Origin: Bin87 sp965204685
GTDB lineage: Bacteria; Chloroflexota; Dehalococcoidia; Lucifugimonadales; UBA3495
Assembly (NCBI GenBank): GCA_965204685.1
Contig: OZ242004.1
Coordinates: 1,426,001-1,490,000, forward strand
Direction: 5' to 3'
Length of the DNA: 64,000 bases
Part shown: positions 15,537 to 24,546 of the stretch, one piece after another
Numbering within the stretch: position 1 is the stretch's first letter
Layout of the letters: the number at the start of each line of letters is the position of its first letter
The notes under the pieces: generated by a model
Told to the model about the DNA's origin: nothing
What the model saw: the letters and a program-made list of their open reading frames with translations, nothing else
Databases searched by the model: none
Position numbers and translations under genes: made by a program

Positions 15537-16475
15537 ATGACCGTTCTGGTAACCGGGGCCACGGGGCTGTTGGGACGACGGGTGGTCCAGCAGTTGCTGG
15601 AGACCAACCACGCAGTGCGCGTCATGGTCCGCCGTCCGGGCAGCGAGAACGTGCTCGCTGCCCCGCCCACGGACTTATGCTACGGCGACGTCAGCGACCC
15701 CGACGCTCTGGCCGAGGCCTGCCGCGACGCCACCGCGGTGGTCCACCTGGTGGCAGTCATCCGCGGCGGCCCCAGGCAGTTCGACGCCATCAACCGGCAG
15801 GGCGCCGCCAACGTGGTGGAGGCCGCCAAAGCAGCCGGCTCGGTCAAACGGTTCATCCACGTCAGCGCGCTGGGAGCGTCCGACACGCCGCGCCTCCAGT
15901 ACCTGCACTCCAAATGGCAGGGGGAGCAGGCGGTGGTGAGCAGCGGGCTGCCCTACGTGATCCTGCGCCCCTCGCTGATTTTCGGCCCGGGCGACGAGTT
16001 CACCACCGCGGTGGCCGCGCTGGTGCGGACCATGCCCATCGTGCCCGTAATCGGTTCCGGCAACAACCGCCTGCAGCCCATCCACGTTGACGACGTGGCG
16101 CGCTGCATCTCCCTCTCCATCAGCGGCAACGTCCGGGGCAGCCATACCATCGAAATCGGCGGGCCGGAGCAGTTGTCCTACAACGAGATCGTGGGCATCG
16201 TCGCGCGGACGCTGGACCGCAAGGCCCGCCGCATCAACGTGCCCCTCTGGAAGATGCGGCTCCCCGTAGCCATCATGGAGAAGCTGACCCCCCGGGCCCC
16301 CATCAACCGGGCGATGCTCCAGCTCGTGACGCTGCGCAACGTCGCCGAACCCGGCTCGGTTGAACGCGCCTTCGGGTTCCGGCCCCGACCGCTCTACGGG
16401 AACATCGACCACGTGCGGAGCATCACGGCCGGCCAGGCCATCCGCATCAACCTGGGCCTGTCTCCAGGCAGCTAG
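15537..16475 (+). CDS. NAD(P)-binding epimerase-like SDR (NDUFA9-like)
   Basis: A 312-residue atypical extended short-chain dehydrogenase. The N-terminal nucleotide motif is VLVTGATGLLGRRVVQQLL (GATGxxG). VHLVAVIRGG and the active-site region FIHVSALGASDTPRLQYLHSKWQGEQ show that the usual Tyr-x3-Lys is present as Y-LHSK, as in complex-I NDUFA9-like and NmrA-like proteins. RPSLIFGPGDEF and HVDDVARC are typical of the epimerase fold. Likely substrates are quinone- or sugar-linked compounds; unknown. ATG at 15537 with GGGGGAAGG upstream; a TATACT at 15481-15486 could be the -10 box. folC follows 9 bases after its stop, so the two are probably co-transcribed. Confidence 0.85.
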   Translation: MTVLVTGATGLLGRRVVQQLLETNHAVRVMVRRPGSENVLAAPPTDLCYGDVSDPDALAEACRDATAVVHLVAVIRGGPRQFDAINRQGAANVVEAAKAAGSVKRFIHVSALGASDTPRLQYLHSKWQGEQAVVSSGLPYVILRPSLIFGPGDEFTTAVAALVRTMPIVPVIGSGNNRLQPIHVDDVARCISLSISGNVRGSHTIEIGGPEQLSYNEIVGIVARTLDRKARRINVPLWKMRLPVAIMEKLTPRAPINRAMLQLVTLRNVAEPGSVERAFGFRPRPLYGNIDHVRSITAGQAIRINLGLSPGS

Positions 16476-16484
16476 CAGGAAATC

Positions 16485-17864
16485 GTGCCGGCAACTTACG
16501 AAGAAGCGGTCGCTCGGCTGTTGGGCCTGGTCGACCACGAGCGTTCCGTCCCGGCCCAGCCGCGGCAGAAGCGTATCTACGACCTGCGCAACGTCGAGCG
16601 CCTGCTGGATCGCATGGGCAGCCCCCACCGCCGGCCGGGGATCGTTCACGTGGCCGGCACCAAGGGCAAGGGCAGCACGGCGGCCATGGTGGAGTCCATC
16701 GCCCGGGCCGCCGGATATTCCACCGGATTCTACTCGTCGCCGCACCTGCATTCCTTCTGCGAGCGCATCCGACGCGACGGAAAACCCGTCTCCCGGGAGC
16801 GGTTCGCCCAGCTTACCGACGCCGTCTGGCCGCACCACCGGGCCAATGCCGCCGATCCCGAAGCTGGCCCGGCGACGCTTTTCGAGTACCTGACAGCCAT
16901 GGGTTTCCAGTGCTTCGCCGCGGACTCGGTCGACGTCAGCGTCATCGAGGTCGGACTGGGCGGCCGGCTGGACGCCACCAACGTCGTGACCCCCGCGGTC
17001 AGCGTCATCACCCCCGTGAGCCTGGACCACATGGCCATCCTGGGCGACACCATCGGCGAGATCGCCGCGGACAAGGCCGGCATCATCAAGCGCGACGTTC
17101 CGGTGATCGTCGGCCCGCAGTTCCCCGATGCCATGGATGCAATCGACCGGGCCGCCGCGGAACAGTCGGCTCCGGTGATCCGCGTCGGGGACGCCATCAC
17201 GTGGAATGTCGAAAAAGCGTCGGCCGAGGGCCAGCGCCTGGAAATACGCGGTCGCCGCGACACCTACCGATTGCGGCTGCCCCTGCTGGGCGATTTCCAG
17301 GGTGCCAACGCGGCCACGGCGGCGGGGGCGGCCGAGGCCCTGGCCGACGCCGGATACGCCATCGACCGCCACGCGATCATCGGCGGGCTGGAGACTGTCC
17401 AGTGGCCCGGACGCATGGAGGTCCTGAGCCGAGAGCCGACGCTGGTGGTGGACGGCGCGCACAACGACCACTCCGTGGCCACCCTGCTGGCGACCCTGGC
17501 AACCTACGTGCCGCACCGGAACCTGATCGTGGTGGCGGGATTCTCCCGGGACAAGCAAGTGGACGCGATGGTCGAGCTGTTGGCGCAGCGGGCGGACCGG
17601 GTGATCGCCACCCGCTCCCGGCACCCACGCTCCATGCGGCCCGCAGAGATCGCCGAACAGTTCCTGGGCCGGCGCATCCCGGCGCACCGCATCGGGGTTA
17701 CTGCGCACACGGGAGACGCGGTCGCCGCGGCTGTGGCAGCCGCGGACGTCGATGATCTGGTCCTGGTCACGGGGTCGCTGTTCGTGGTCGCCGAGGCGCG
17801 GGAGGCGGTCCTGGGGATCGAGCCGGAAACCTACCCCGACCTGCTCCCACCGGATTTACGGTAA
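16485..17864 (+). CDS. folC: Dihydrofolate synthase / folylpolyglutamate synthase
   Basis: A 459-residue Mur-ligase-family enzyme. The ATP P-loop is HVAGTKGKGSTAAM. YSSPHLHSFCERIRRDG is the folate-binding loop, VSVIEVGLGGRLDATN carries the metal ligand Glu, and SLDHMAILGDTIGEIAADKAGIIK is the conserved central segment. VDGAHNDHS opens the C-terminal ligase domain. It adds glutamate to dihydropteroate or folates with ATP. The start is a GTG at 16485. The gene lies between the SDR gene and fabF, all on the plus strand, 28 bases before fabF. Family assignment is certain; whether it is mono- or bifunctional cannot be told. Confidence 0.95.
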   Translation: MPATYEEAVARLLGLVDHERSVPAQPRQKRIYDLRNVERLLDRMGSPHRRPGIVHVAGTKGKGSTAAMVESIARAAGYSTGFYSSPHLHSFCERIRRDGKPVSRERFAQLTDAVWPHHRANAADPEAGPATLFEYLTAMGFQCFAADSVDVSVIEVGLGGRLDATNVVTPAVSVITPVSLDHMAILGDTIGEIAADKAGIIKRDVPVIVGPQFPDAMDAIDRAAAEQSAPVIRVGDAITWNVEKASAEGQRLEIRGRRDTYRLRLPLLGDFQGANAATAAGAAEALADAGYAIDRHAIIGGLETVQWPGRMEVLSREPTLVVDGAHNDHSVATLLATLATYVPHRNLIVVAGFSRDKQVDAMVELLAQRADRVIATRSRHPRSMRPAEIAEQFLGRRIPAHRIGVTAHTGDAVAAAVAAADVDDLVLVTGSLFVVAEAREAVLGIEPETYPDLLPPDLR

Positions 17865-17879
17865 CCGGAACGCGACTGC

Positions 17880-17885
17880 TACAAT
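17880..17885 (+). promoter_or_regulatory. -10 box of fabF, probable leaderless promoter
   Basis: TACAAT lies 7 bases before the first ATG of fabF, with no Shine-Dalgarno sequence between. The spacing equals that seen before mutS2 and would put the transcription start on the start codon. No clear -35 box. Confidence 0.35.
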
Positions 17886-17892
17886 TGTCGCC

Positions 17893-19152
17893 ATGATGCA
17901 CACTGAAAACGGGCGGCGGCGCGTCGTCGTGACCGGCCTGGGGGCCATTACCCCGCTGGGCCTCAGCGCCGGCAAGTTCTGGGACAACCTGGTGGCCGGC
18001 GTGTCGGGCATCGGCCCCATGACCCTGTGCGACCCCACCGACTATCCCTGCCGGATCGCGGGCCAGGCCGACGATTTTGACGCCACCGATTACATCGACC
18101 GCCGCGAGGCCCGCCGCATGGCCCGCTTCTCGCAGATGGCGGTGGCCGCCGCTTTGCAGGCCGTAACGGACGCTGAGCTCGACATGGAGCGGGAAGACCC
18201 CTATCGCGTGGGCGTGCTGCTGGGCAACGGCAACGGCGGCTTCCCCACCCTGGAGGAAAACTGCCGGATCCTGGCCGACCGGGGCGGGATGCGGATGTCC
18301 CCCTTCTTCTTCCCCATGGTGCTGCCCAACATGGCGGCCGCCAACGTCAGCCAGTACGTCGGCGCCCGGGGCTACAACTCCACAGCGACTACGGCCTGCG
18401 CCGCCTCCAACAACGCCATCGGCGAGGCGTTGCAGGCCATACGCTACGGCGTGGCCGACGCCATGGTCACCGGCGGCGCCGAGGCCGGCATCAGCCAACT
18501 CGGTCTGGCCGGATTCGCCGTGATGCGCGCGCTCAGCACCCGGAACGACGATCCGCAACGGGCCAGCCGGCCCTTCGACGCCGAGCGTGACGGGTTCGTG
18601 CCGGCCGAGGGAGCGGGCATCCTCATTCTGGAGGAGTTGGAGCGTGCCCAGGCCCGGGGAGCCAACATCCTGTGCGAGCTTTCAGGCTTCGGCGCCACCT
18701 CGGATGCCGGCCACCTGGTACAGCCGCAGGAGACCGGGGAAAGCGCGGCCCGGGCCATGGCCGGCGCGCTGGCGGACGCCGGCCTGGACCTCGGCGACGT
18801 TCACTACATCAACGCCCACGGCACGTCCACGCCGCTGAACGACGCAGTGGAGACGGTCGCCATCAAGCGCTTGTTCGGCGACGCTGCCTACCGGGTTCCG
18901 ATCAGCAGCACGAAAGGAATGATCGGCCACGCCCTGGGCGCGTCCGGCGCGCTGGAAGCCGTGGCCTGCGTCAAGACCATCACCGACCGGCGCATCCACC
19001 CCACCGTGAACCAGGAGTCCCCGGACCCCGACTGCGACCTGGACTACGTGCCCAACGAATCGCGAACAGCCGACGTCGACGTGGTCCTGTCCAACGCCTT
19101 CGGGTTCGGCGGGCAGAACGCCTGCCTGGTGTTCCGCCGCTGGGAGGAGTGA
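17893..19152 (+). CDS. fabF: 3-oxoacyl-[acyl-carrier-protein] synthase II
   Basis: A 419-residue beta-ketoacyl-ACP synthase of the KAS II type, condensing malonyl-ACP with acyl-ACP in fatty-acid elongation. The N-terminus is RRVVVTGLGAITPLGLSAGKFW. The Cys-His-His triad is intact: Cys in TTACAASNNAIGEA, His in INAHGTSTPLNDAVE, and His in KGMIGHALGASGALEA. The C-terminus NAFGFGGQNACLVF is the gating-loop and final strand. The ATG at 17893 (or 17896) is chosen; the longer frame from 17752 overlaps folC and is not FabF-like. No acpP or fabD genes are adjacent, so this may be a stand-alone or specialised copy. Confidence 0.93.
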   Translation: MMHTENGRRRVVVTGLGAITPLGLSAGKFWDNLVAGVSGIGPMTLCDPTDYPCRIAGQADDFDATDYIDRREARRMARFSQMAVAAALQAVTDAELDMEREDPYRVGVLLGNGNGGFPTLEENCRILADRGGMRMSPFFFPMVLPNMAAANVSQYVGARGYNSTATTACAASNNAIGEALQAIRYGVADAMVTGGAEAGISQLGLAGFAVMRALSTRNDDPQRASRPFDAERDGFVPAEGAGILILEELERAQARGANILCELSGFGATSDAGHLVQPQETGESAARAMAGALADAGLDLGDVHYINAHGTSTPLNDAVETVAIKRLFGDAAYRVPISSTKGMIGHALGASGALEAVACVKTITDRRIHPTVNQESPDPDCDLDYVPNESRTADVDVVLSNAFGFGGQNACLVFRRWEE

Positions 19153-19179
19153 TCCCGCGCACCCTGCCGGGGCAGAAAT

Positions 19180-19208
19180 CCGCCGGCGCGTTTGCGTGAC
19201 GCCGGCGG
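19180..19208. terminator. Hairpin between convergent fabF and SWIM genes
   Basis: CCGCCGGCG (19180-19188) pairs perfectly with CGCCGGCGG (19200-19208) across an 11-base loop. It lies in the 90-bp gap between two convergent genes. Neither side has a strong T-run, so it may be a weak bidirectional or factor-assisted terminator. Confidence 0.4.
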
Positions 19209-19242
19209 CAAAAATCTTCGGGTATTTGGCGAAGGCGACCGT

Positions 19243-19497
19243 CTAGTCTGCGGCGGCTTCGGCGGTCTGTCCGGCGAGCATCTCGTCGAGCATACGCTGC
19301 AAGGCCATGATGTGGCTGCACACTCGTCGGGTCGCAAAGAAGGCGCACTCGCAGCGCCAGTCTCCGTCGCGGTAGGCGACCCGGTAGGTATTGTGGTTGC
19401 CGATGAAAGAAGCCTCGAAGGTGTGGATGTTCACCCGCTCCGGCTCCTCGGCGTACCTGCGTGCTTTGTCAACCTTGCCGATATAGCTCGAGCTCAT
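19243..19497 (-). CDS. Small SWIM zinc-finger protein
   Basis: An 84-residue protein built around one SWIM finger: CECAFFATRRVCSHIMAL gives the CxCx(n)CxH ligand set. The preceding beta hairpin (TYRVAYRDGDWRCEC) is standard for the fold. SWIM fingers bind DNA or mediate protein contacts. Small stand-alone copies are common in Chloroflexota and actinobacteria, with no assigned role. The flanking genes give no functional hint. Confidence 0.8.
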   Translation of the reverse strand: MSSSYIGKVDKARRYAEEPERVNIHTFEASFIGNHNTYRVAYRDGDWRCECAFFATRRVCSHIMALQRMLDEMLAGQTAEAAAD

Positions 19498-19590
19498 TTC
19501 AACCCCCGCAGTGTGATGGGACGGGGATGAAACCCCGCCCGGCCCCTTAATGGTACTGGCAACCGCCGGAACTGGTCAACCGGCGCAGCA

Positions 19591-20829
19591 TTACTCCGCA
19601 ACCGGCGTCGCATCCTTTCGTGAGAGGGGTAGCGCCAGGAACAATACCGCCGCCGCCGCGAACAGCGCCCCGATGTAGTAGATGGATGCCTCGAACCCAA
19701 CGCTTTCGTACAGCGCTCCCGCGATGAGCGGAGACGCCACCGACATCAGGAACGCGAACGATTGCACCACGCCCAGGCCGGTGGAGGCTACGTCCCGTCC
19801 CACCAGGTCGAAAACCGTGGCGGTCAAAATCGGCTGGTCGGGGTAGAGGAACAGCCCCAGCAGCGCGATCACGATGGTAAGTTCGATCCCGGTGTCAAAC
19901 ACCGTCAGGGCGAGAGCCGCCAGGCACGACCAGACCAGGCCCGGCACCAGCACCTGCTTGCGCCCGAACCGGTCGGACAGCGCCCCGGCTGCCGGCTTGG
20001 CCACCAGCCCCACGGCGATCAGCATCCCAATGTGGAAGCCGCGGGACGCCGGACCCATATCCAGGTCGTTCCCCAGATACAGGGGCAGGATCGTCACCAG
20101 CGCCACCAGCGCCATGCTGCGCAAACCGCGCACCACGGTCAGTACCCAGAGGGCCGGCGTCTTCAGCAGGCTGCCGGTCGCCTCCACGCGCTCCGACAGC
20201 GTAACCACGGGTTCATCCCGGCCCCGCCCGATGTTGCGGAGGGACCAGATGGCGCACGCGGCCAGGAAGAACGGGATTATCGCGTACACGCTGAGCAACT
20301 CGCGCCAGGACAAAAACGCCAGCAGCGCCCCCGTCGCCACCGGGCCAACCACGTCGCCCACGCTTCCGCCGACGCCGTGGGCGGACAGGGCAACCCCGCG
20401 CCGCTCGGGGAAATGGTGCGAAAGCGACGCCGAGGCCGGCAGGTGCCAGATGGAGTGCGAGATCGCCACCACCGCCATGCCGATCAGCAGCAGCGGATAC
20501 ACCGGCGAGACCCCCATGGCCAGGCAGCCCAGGGCCGCAACGGCCAGGCACGATCCCAGGAGCGGCCCCCAATACCGCCGGAGGATGTCCACCACCACGC
20601 CGGCGGGGAGCGCCACCAGTCCGGACGCCAACTCGCGCGCCGACATGATGCCCCCAACGCCAACGGTGTTGAGCTGGAACGTCTGCTGGATCTCGGGCAG
20701 CGCAACCACGAAGCTCTGCACGATCCAGTGAAACACCACGTGCCCGGTAGCCAGCCCGGGAATTATGATCCGCCCCCCGAGAGCGGGGGTAGGTTCCCCC
20801 GGTCGCTGGGCTGTTTCTGGGTTCTGCAT
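19591..20829 (-). CDS. MFS transporter
   Basis: A 412-residue permease with about 12 hydrophobic segments. MFS features include MSARELASGLVALPAGVVVDILRRYWGPLLG (motif A after TM2: G-x3-D-x-lrRr) and ALSDRFGRKQVLVPG (the repeat motif after TM8). The central loop (NIGRGRDEPVVTLSERVEATGS) is cytoplasmic. It resembles drug/metabolite-type MFS proteins with a GLVALPAGV start; substrate unknown. Start taken at 20829; upstream bases 20830-21107 hold no gene. It is convergent with fabF and divergent from rny. Confidence 0.85.
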   Translation of the reverse strand: MQNPETAQRPGEPTPALGGRIIIPGLATGHVVFHWIVQSFVVALPEIQQTFQLNTVGVGGIMSARELASGLVALPAGVVVDILRRYWGPLLGSCLAVAALGCLAMGVSPVYPLLLIGMAVVAISHSIWHLPASASLSHHFPERRGVALSAHGVGGSVGDVVGPVATGALLAFLSWRELLSVYAIIPFFLAACAIWSLRNIGRGRDEPVVTLSERVEATGSLLKTPALWVLTVVRGLRSMALVALVTILPLYLGNDLDMGPASRGFHIGMLIAVGLVAKPAAGALSDRFGRKQVLVPGLVWSCLAALALTVFDTGIELTIVIALLGLFLYPDQPILTATVFDLVGRDVASTGLGVVQSFAFLMSVASPLIAGALYESVGFEASIYYIGALFAAAAVLFLALPLSRKDATPVAE

Positions 20830-21107
20830 GGTCCTGCTATTCTCCCGGGACGCGACGGTTGCAGCCCTCGGTCCGGCGGGTCAGCGTGTGGCGGCGGAGA
20901 TGGAAAGTAGCAGTCATCGGCATCGACGGACGGTTATGGCTGGTAGACTCGGTTGCCGCGGGCGCCAAGTATATCAATAGACGGTAAACGCGAAACCGCC
21001 GGCAAACTCGTCCTGTTGTCGAGTTTCCGGTGCTGGTGCCGTGGCTGCGAGATTGGTCGCAAGTCAAGACCGACCGTAAATGAGACATCAACCGGATAGC
21101 GCGTTTC
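20830..21107. other. Intergenic region between MFS gene and rny promoter
   Basis: No coding-like frame, RNA gene or repeat is recognised here. Base composition drifts to lower GC toward the rny promoter. It presumably contains the promoter of the divergent MFS gene, which I could not pick out. Confidence 0.5.
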
Positions 21108-21136
21108 TTGACTTTGACTAGGGCCAACACTACGAT
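21108..21136 (+). promoter_or_regulatory. Sigma-70-type promoter of rny
   Basis: TTGACT (21108-21113), 17-base spacer, TACGAT (21131-21136). The expected start is near 21143, giving a leader of about 48 bases that includes TTGAGGAGG just before the rny ATG. Confidence 0.65.
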
Positions 21137-21190
21137 AGGTTTAGGGCAAAATATCCCGAGCTAACGCTCGGACGGATTGAGGAGGATCTG

Positions 21191-22723
21191 ATGCTAGAAG
21201 TCGTCCTTGCCGTCCTGGCGGCAGCAGGGCTAGCAACAGGGATAGCAGCGGTGGTTTGGCTGCTGCTGTCAACCAAGAAAGGCGGAAATCAACTGGAACG
21301 CAGCCGAGAGGAGGCTGCCAACACCATCACCCAGGCCGAGGAGGAGAAGCGAACCATCATCCTGCAGGCGCAGGAAGAGGCACTGAAGATCCGCGAGGCC
21401 GGTGACAAAGAAATTACGGAGCAACGGCGCGAACTCAACCGCATGGAGCGCCGTTACATCCAGCGAGAAGAACAGCTTGACCGCAAACTGGAGTCTTTGG
21501 AACAGCAAGAGTCGGAACTGGAAGAACGGGAATCCTATGCCAAGTCCGAGTTGCAAAAAGCCGAGGACCTGAAACACCAGCACAACCGGGAGCTGGAACG
21601 GATCGCATCGTTGTCCATCGACCAAGCGCGCGACATCGTGCTGAAGCGTGGCGAAGAGGAAGCATCCCACGAACTGGCTCGCCGCTACTATGAGTTGGAG
21701 AAGGAACACCAAACCCGGGCGGACGACAACGCCCGACGCATCCTCACCCTCGCCATAAACCGTCTTGCCACCGACGTGGTGTCGGAGAGCACGACAACTG
21801 TTGTTTCCCTGCCCAACGATGAGATGAAGGGTCGTCTCATCGGCCGTGAAGGACGTAACATACGGGCCCTGGAGGCCCACACCGGCGTGGACATCATCGT
21901 TGACGACACGCCCGGAATCGTAACGCTATCCTGCTTTGACCCGGTCCGTCGGGAGATCGCCAGGCTGGCCATGACCCAATTGGTCAAGGACGGGCGCATC
22001 CAGCCCGCCCGCATCGAGGAGGCCGTCAACCGCGCCGAACGCGACATCGAAGAAACGATGTGGCGGGCCGGCGAAGAGGCCACCTTTGAGGTTGGAGTGA
22101 GCGGGCTCGACCCCGAGCTCATCAAGCTCCTGGGGCGGCTCAAGTACCGCTATAGCTACGGCGAAAACGTGCTCACCCACTCCATCGAGGTGGGCTTGCT
22201 GGCCGGAATGCTGGCTTCCGAGGTCGGCGCCAACGTGCAGACGGCCCGGACGGGCGGCCTGCTCCATGACATCGGCAAAGCCTTGACCCATGAAATACCC
22301 GGTCCGCACGCCGAGATCGGCTACGACCTCACGACCCGTAACGGCGTCGGGCCGCTGGTCTGCAACTGCGTGCTGGAACATCACGACGACGACCATTCCA
22401 GCATCGAGTCGTTCCTGGTCGCTGCCGCCGACGGAATCAGCGCCGCTCGCCCTGGCGCGCGCAAGGAATCCATCGAGCAGTACACCCGGCGGCTGCGGGA
22501 GCTGGAGGACACCGCCTACAGCTTCGACGGCGTGCAGCGCGCCTTCGCCATCCAGGCCGGCCGCGAGGTTCGGGTGATGGTCAGCCCCAACGACGTCGAC
22601 GACGTGGCCTGCGCCAGCCTGGCGCGGGACATCGCCGGCAAGGTCTCCAAGGACTTGCAGTTCCCCGGCCAGATCAAGGTCACGGTGATCCGCGAAACCC
22701 GCGAGGAAAGCATCGCCAGGTAA
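21191..22723 (+). CDS. rny: Ribonuclease Y
   Basis: A 510-residue RNase Y. Residues 1-25 are one membrane helix (LEVVLAVLAAAGLATGIAAVVWLLL). Residues about 30-190 are a coiled coil rich in Glu, Arg and Gln. A KH domain follows (DEMKGRLIGREGRNIRALEAHTGVDIIVDDTP), then the HD domain with the metal-binding GGLLHDIGKAL and the histidine of LTHSIEVG. Domain order and length match the family (about 510-520). It is a membrane-anchored 5'-end-sensitive endoribonuclease that starts bulk mRNA decay. It is followed by ymdB, the same pair as in Firmicutes. The ATG at 21191 has GAGGAGG upstream. Confidence 0.97.
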   Translation: MLEVVLAVLAAAGLATGIAAVVWLLLSTKKGGNQLERSREEAANTITQAEEEKRTIILQAQEEALKIREAGDKEITEQRRELNRMERRYIQREEQLDRKLESLEQQESELEERESYAKSELQKAEDLKHQHNRELERIASLSIDQARDIVLKRGEEEASHELARRYYELEKEHQTRADDNARRILTLAINRLATDVVSESTTTVVSLPNDEMKGRLIGREGRNIRALEAHTGVDIIVDDTPGIVTLSCFDPVRREIARLAMTQLVKDGRIQPARIEEAVNRAERDIEETMWRAGEEATFEVGVSGLDPELIKLLGRLKYRYSYGENVLTHSIEVGLLAGMLASEVGANVQTARTGGLLHDIGKALTHEIPGPHAEIGYDLTTRNGVGPLVCNCVLEHHDDDHSSIESFLVAAADGISAARPGARKESIEQYTRRLRELEDTAYSFDGVQRAFAIQAGREVRVMVSPNDVDDVACASLARDIAGKVSKDLQFPGQIKVTVIRETREESIAR

Positions 22724-22753
22724 CCGCCCGGCTGGGAGTAACGACGCGACCAC

Positions 22754-22778
22754 AAGGGGCGACCGTGCGTCGCCCCTT
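22754..22778 (+). other. Intercistronic stem-loop between rny and ymdB
   Basis: AAGGGGCGAC (22754-22763) and GTCGCCCCTT (22769-22778) form a perfect 10-bp stem with loop CGTGC. There is no T-run after it, so it is more likely an mRNA-stabilising or processing structure, or a partial terminator, than a full intrinsic terminator. Confidence 0.55.
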
Positions 22779-22805
22779 CCAACGTAGCCCTTTACGGATA
22801 ATGCC

Positions 22806-23582
22806 ATGCGAGTGTTGATGATTGGGGACATAATCGGCAAGCCGGGACGCAGCGCCCTGTCCCGATTGCTGCCCGACCTCCGCCGCGAACTGGACATCGA
22901 CCTGGTCACCGCCAACGCGGAAAACACCGCCGGCGGGTTTGGCCTCACCCCCAAAACGGCCAACGCCCTGCTCCAGGCCGGCGTTGACGTGATGACCTCG
23001 GGCAACCACATCTGGGACAAGAAGGAGATCCTTCCCCACATGGAGGAACTGCCTCTGCTGCGGCCGGCCAACTACTACGGCGCGCCGGGCCGGGGCTGGA
23101 TGATGTTCGGCGACGTCATGGTGATGAACCTGCAGGGACGGGTGTTCATGCCGCCCATCGACTGCCCGTTTCGTGAGGCCGACAAGCGGCTGGCCGAGGC
23201 GGAAAGCGAACTGGGATTCGCCCCCAAAACGGTGGTGGTGGACTTCCACGCCGAAGCCACCTCCGAAAAGCAGGGCCTGGCCTGGTACCTGGACGGCCGG
23301 GTCAGCGCGGTCGTTGGCACACACACCCACGTGGCCACGGCCGACGCGCGCATCATGCCCGGAGGCTCCGCCTACGTCAGCGACCTTGGGATGACGGGTC
23401 CCCAGGACTCGGTCATCGGCACGGAGGTCGCGCCGGTGCTGGAGCGGTTCCGGACCGGACTGCCCCAGCGGTTCGAACCGGCCAAGGGCGCGTGCATACT
23501 GAACTCTGTGTTGATCGACATCAACGACGCCACCGGCCAGGCCACGGACATCGTGCGCATCGACCGCCGGATTGACGTATAA
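22806..23582 (+). CDS. ymdB: YmdB-family metallophosphoesterase (TIGR00282)
   Basis: A 258-residue dinuclear-metal phosphodiesterase. Metal ligands are visible: Asp in MIGDIIGKPGR, Glu-Asn in NAENTAGGFG, the SGNHIWDKKEI motif, and His residues in VVDFHAEATSEKQ and VVGTHTHVATADA. Length and motifs match TIGR00282/YmdB. Members hydrolyse 2',3'-cyclic nucleotides and affect RNase Y-dependent expression. Its position 82 bases after rny, with a stem-loop between, supports a shared transcript. The start has no strong ribosome site; the ATG at 22806 is the one that begins the family-typical MRVLMIGDIIG. Confidence 0.93.
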   Translation: MRVLMIGDIIGKPGRSALSRLLPDLRRELDIDLVTANAENTAGGFGLTPKTANALLQAGVDVMTSGNHIWDKKEILPHMEELPLLRPANYYGAPGRGWMMFGDVMVMNLQGRVFMPPIDCPFREADKRLAEAESELGFAPKTVVVDFHAEATSEKQGLAWYLDGRVSAVVGTHTHVATADARIMPGGSAYVSDLGMTGPQDSVIGTEVAPVLERFRTGLPQRFEPAKGACILNSVLIDINDATGQATDIVRIDRRIDV

Positions 23583-23631
23583 CGAGCAAAGCGCCCATTT
23601 ATACGGGAGACCACGGATACGGGGTGACCTG

Positions 23632-24504
23632 ATGCCAATTTCTGTTGACCTGCACCTGCACACCACCGCGTCGGACGGACGGCTGACGCCCACCGAGTTG
23701 GTGGAACTGACCGCGTCCAAGGGACTGCGAACCATTTCCGTGAGCGACCACGACACCACGGCCGGCCTGGAGGAAGCGCAGCGGGCGGTGAACCGCACCC
23801 TTGGAATGCGGCTTATCCCCGGCATTGAGCTCAGTTGCGACGTGCCGGGCGGCGAAGTCCACATGCTCGGCTACTTCATGGACATCGAGGATGCCGGGTT
23901 CCAGGAGATGCTGGCCGGGTTCCGCGAGGGCCGGCTGGCCCGCGGCGAAGGAATGGTGGCAAAACTAGCGGAGTTCGGGATGCACATCGAGTGGGAGCGA
24001 GTGCTGGAGATCGCCGGCGACGCCTCGGTGGGGCGCCCGCACATCGCCCAGGCGCTGGTAGAAAAGGGTTACTTCGCCGAGCCGTCGGACGCCTTCCGGG
24101 AATACCTGGGACGCAACGGCAAGGCCTACGTGGAACGCTCCAAGTTGACGCCGCCGGACGCGGTGAAACTGCTGAACGACGTGGGCGGCGTGGCCGTGTT
24201 CGCCCACCCGTGGTTCGAACGCCGGGGCAACGAATCGGAGCCGGAACAGTCACTGATCGAGACGGTGGAGGAGCTCAAGGCTGCCGGTCTGCACGGCATG
24301 GAAGTCCACTACGCCATGTACGACGAGGCGACGGTGGACTGGCTGGCCGACGTGGCCCGAGCCTACGACCTGATCCCCTGCGGCGGCAGCGACTATCACC
24401 ACAGCGGGAACTCGCGGGAACCGTTGCCCGGCGTCAACGGGCCGCCCATGGAAACGGTGGAGCGGCTGGAGGAAGCCGCCCGCCTGCTGGCGTCGCGCCG
24501 GTAG
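23632..24504 (+). CDS. PHP-domain phosphoesterase (YciV/RNase AM-like)
   Basis: A 290-residue PHP protein. Motif I is DLHLHTTASDGRLTP, motif II SVSDHDTTAGLEEA, motif III GIELSCDVPGGEVHMLGY. VFAHPWFERR and GSDYHHS supply the later metal-binding His/Asp residues. This is the architecture of 3',5'-nucleoside bisphosphate phosphatases / RNase AM (YciV/TrpH). The ATG at 23632 directly precedes the first strand; an open frame back to 23572 adds residues unlike the family. It lies between ymdB and plsY on the same strand. Confidence 0.9.
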   Translation: MPISVDLHLHTTASDGRLTPTELVELTASKGLRTISVSDHDTTAGLEEAQRAVNRTLGMRLIPGIELSCDVPGGEVHMLGYFMDIEDAGFQEMLAGFREGRLARGEGMVAKLAEFGMHIEWERVLEIAGDASVGRPHIAQALVEKGYFAEPSDAFREYLGRNGKAYVERSKLTPPDAVKLLNDVGGVAVFAHPWFERRGNESEPEQSLIETVEELKAAGLHGMEVHYAMYDEATVDWLADVARAYDLIPCGGSDYHHSGNSREPLPGVNGPPMETVERLEEAARLLASRR

Positions 24505-24546
24505 CCCGCCCCCGCTTCAGAGCCTGGCAACTGTGGAGTTGCCGAC

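Noticed and set aside
15675..17708. 677-residue open frame on the minus strand
   Set aside because: It lies opposite the SDR and folC genes, both with intact family motifs, and has the His/Gly/Asp-rich composition of an antisense frame in high-GC DNA.
20837..21130. 97-residue minus-strand frame upstream of rny
   Set aside because: It covers the rny promoter, has basic Ser/Thr/Arg-rich composition and no ribosome site.
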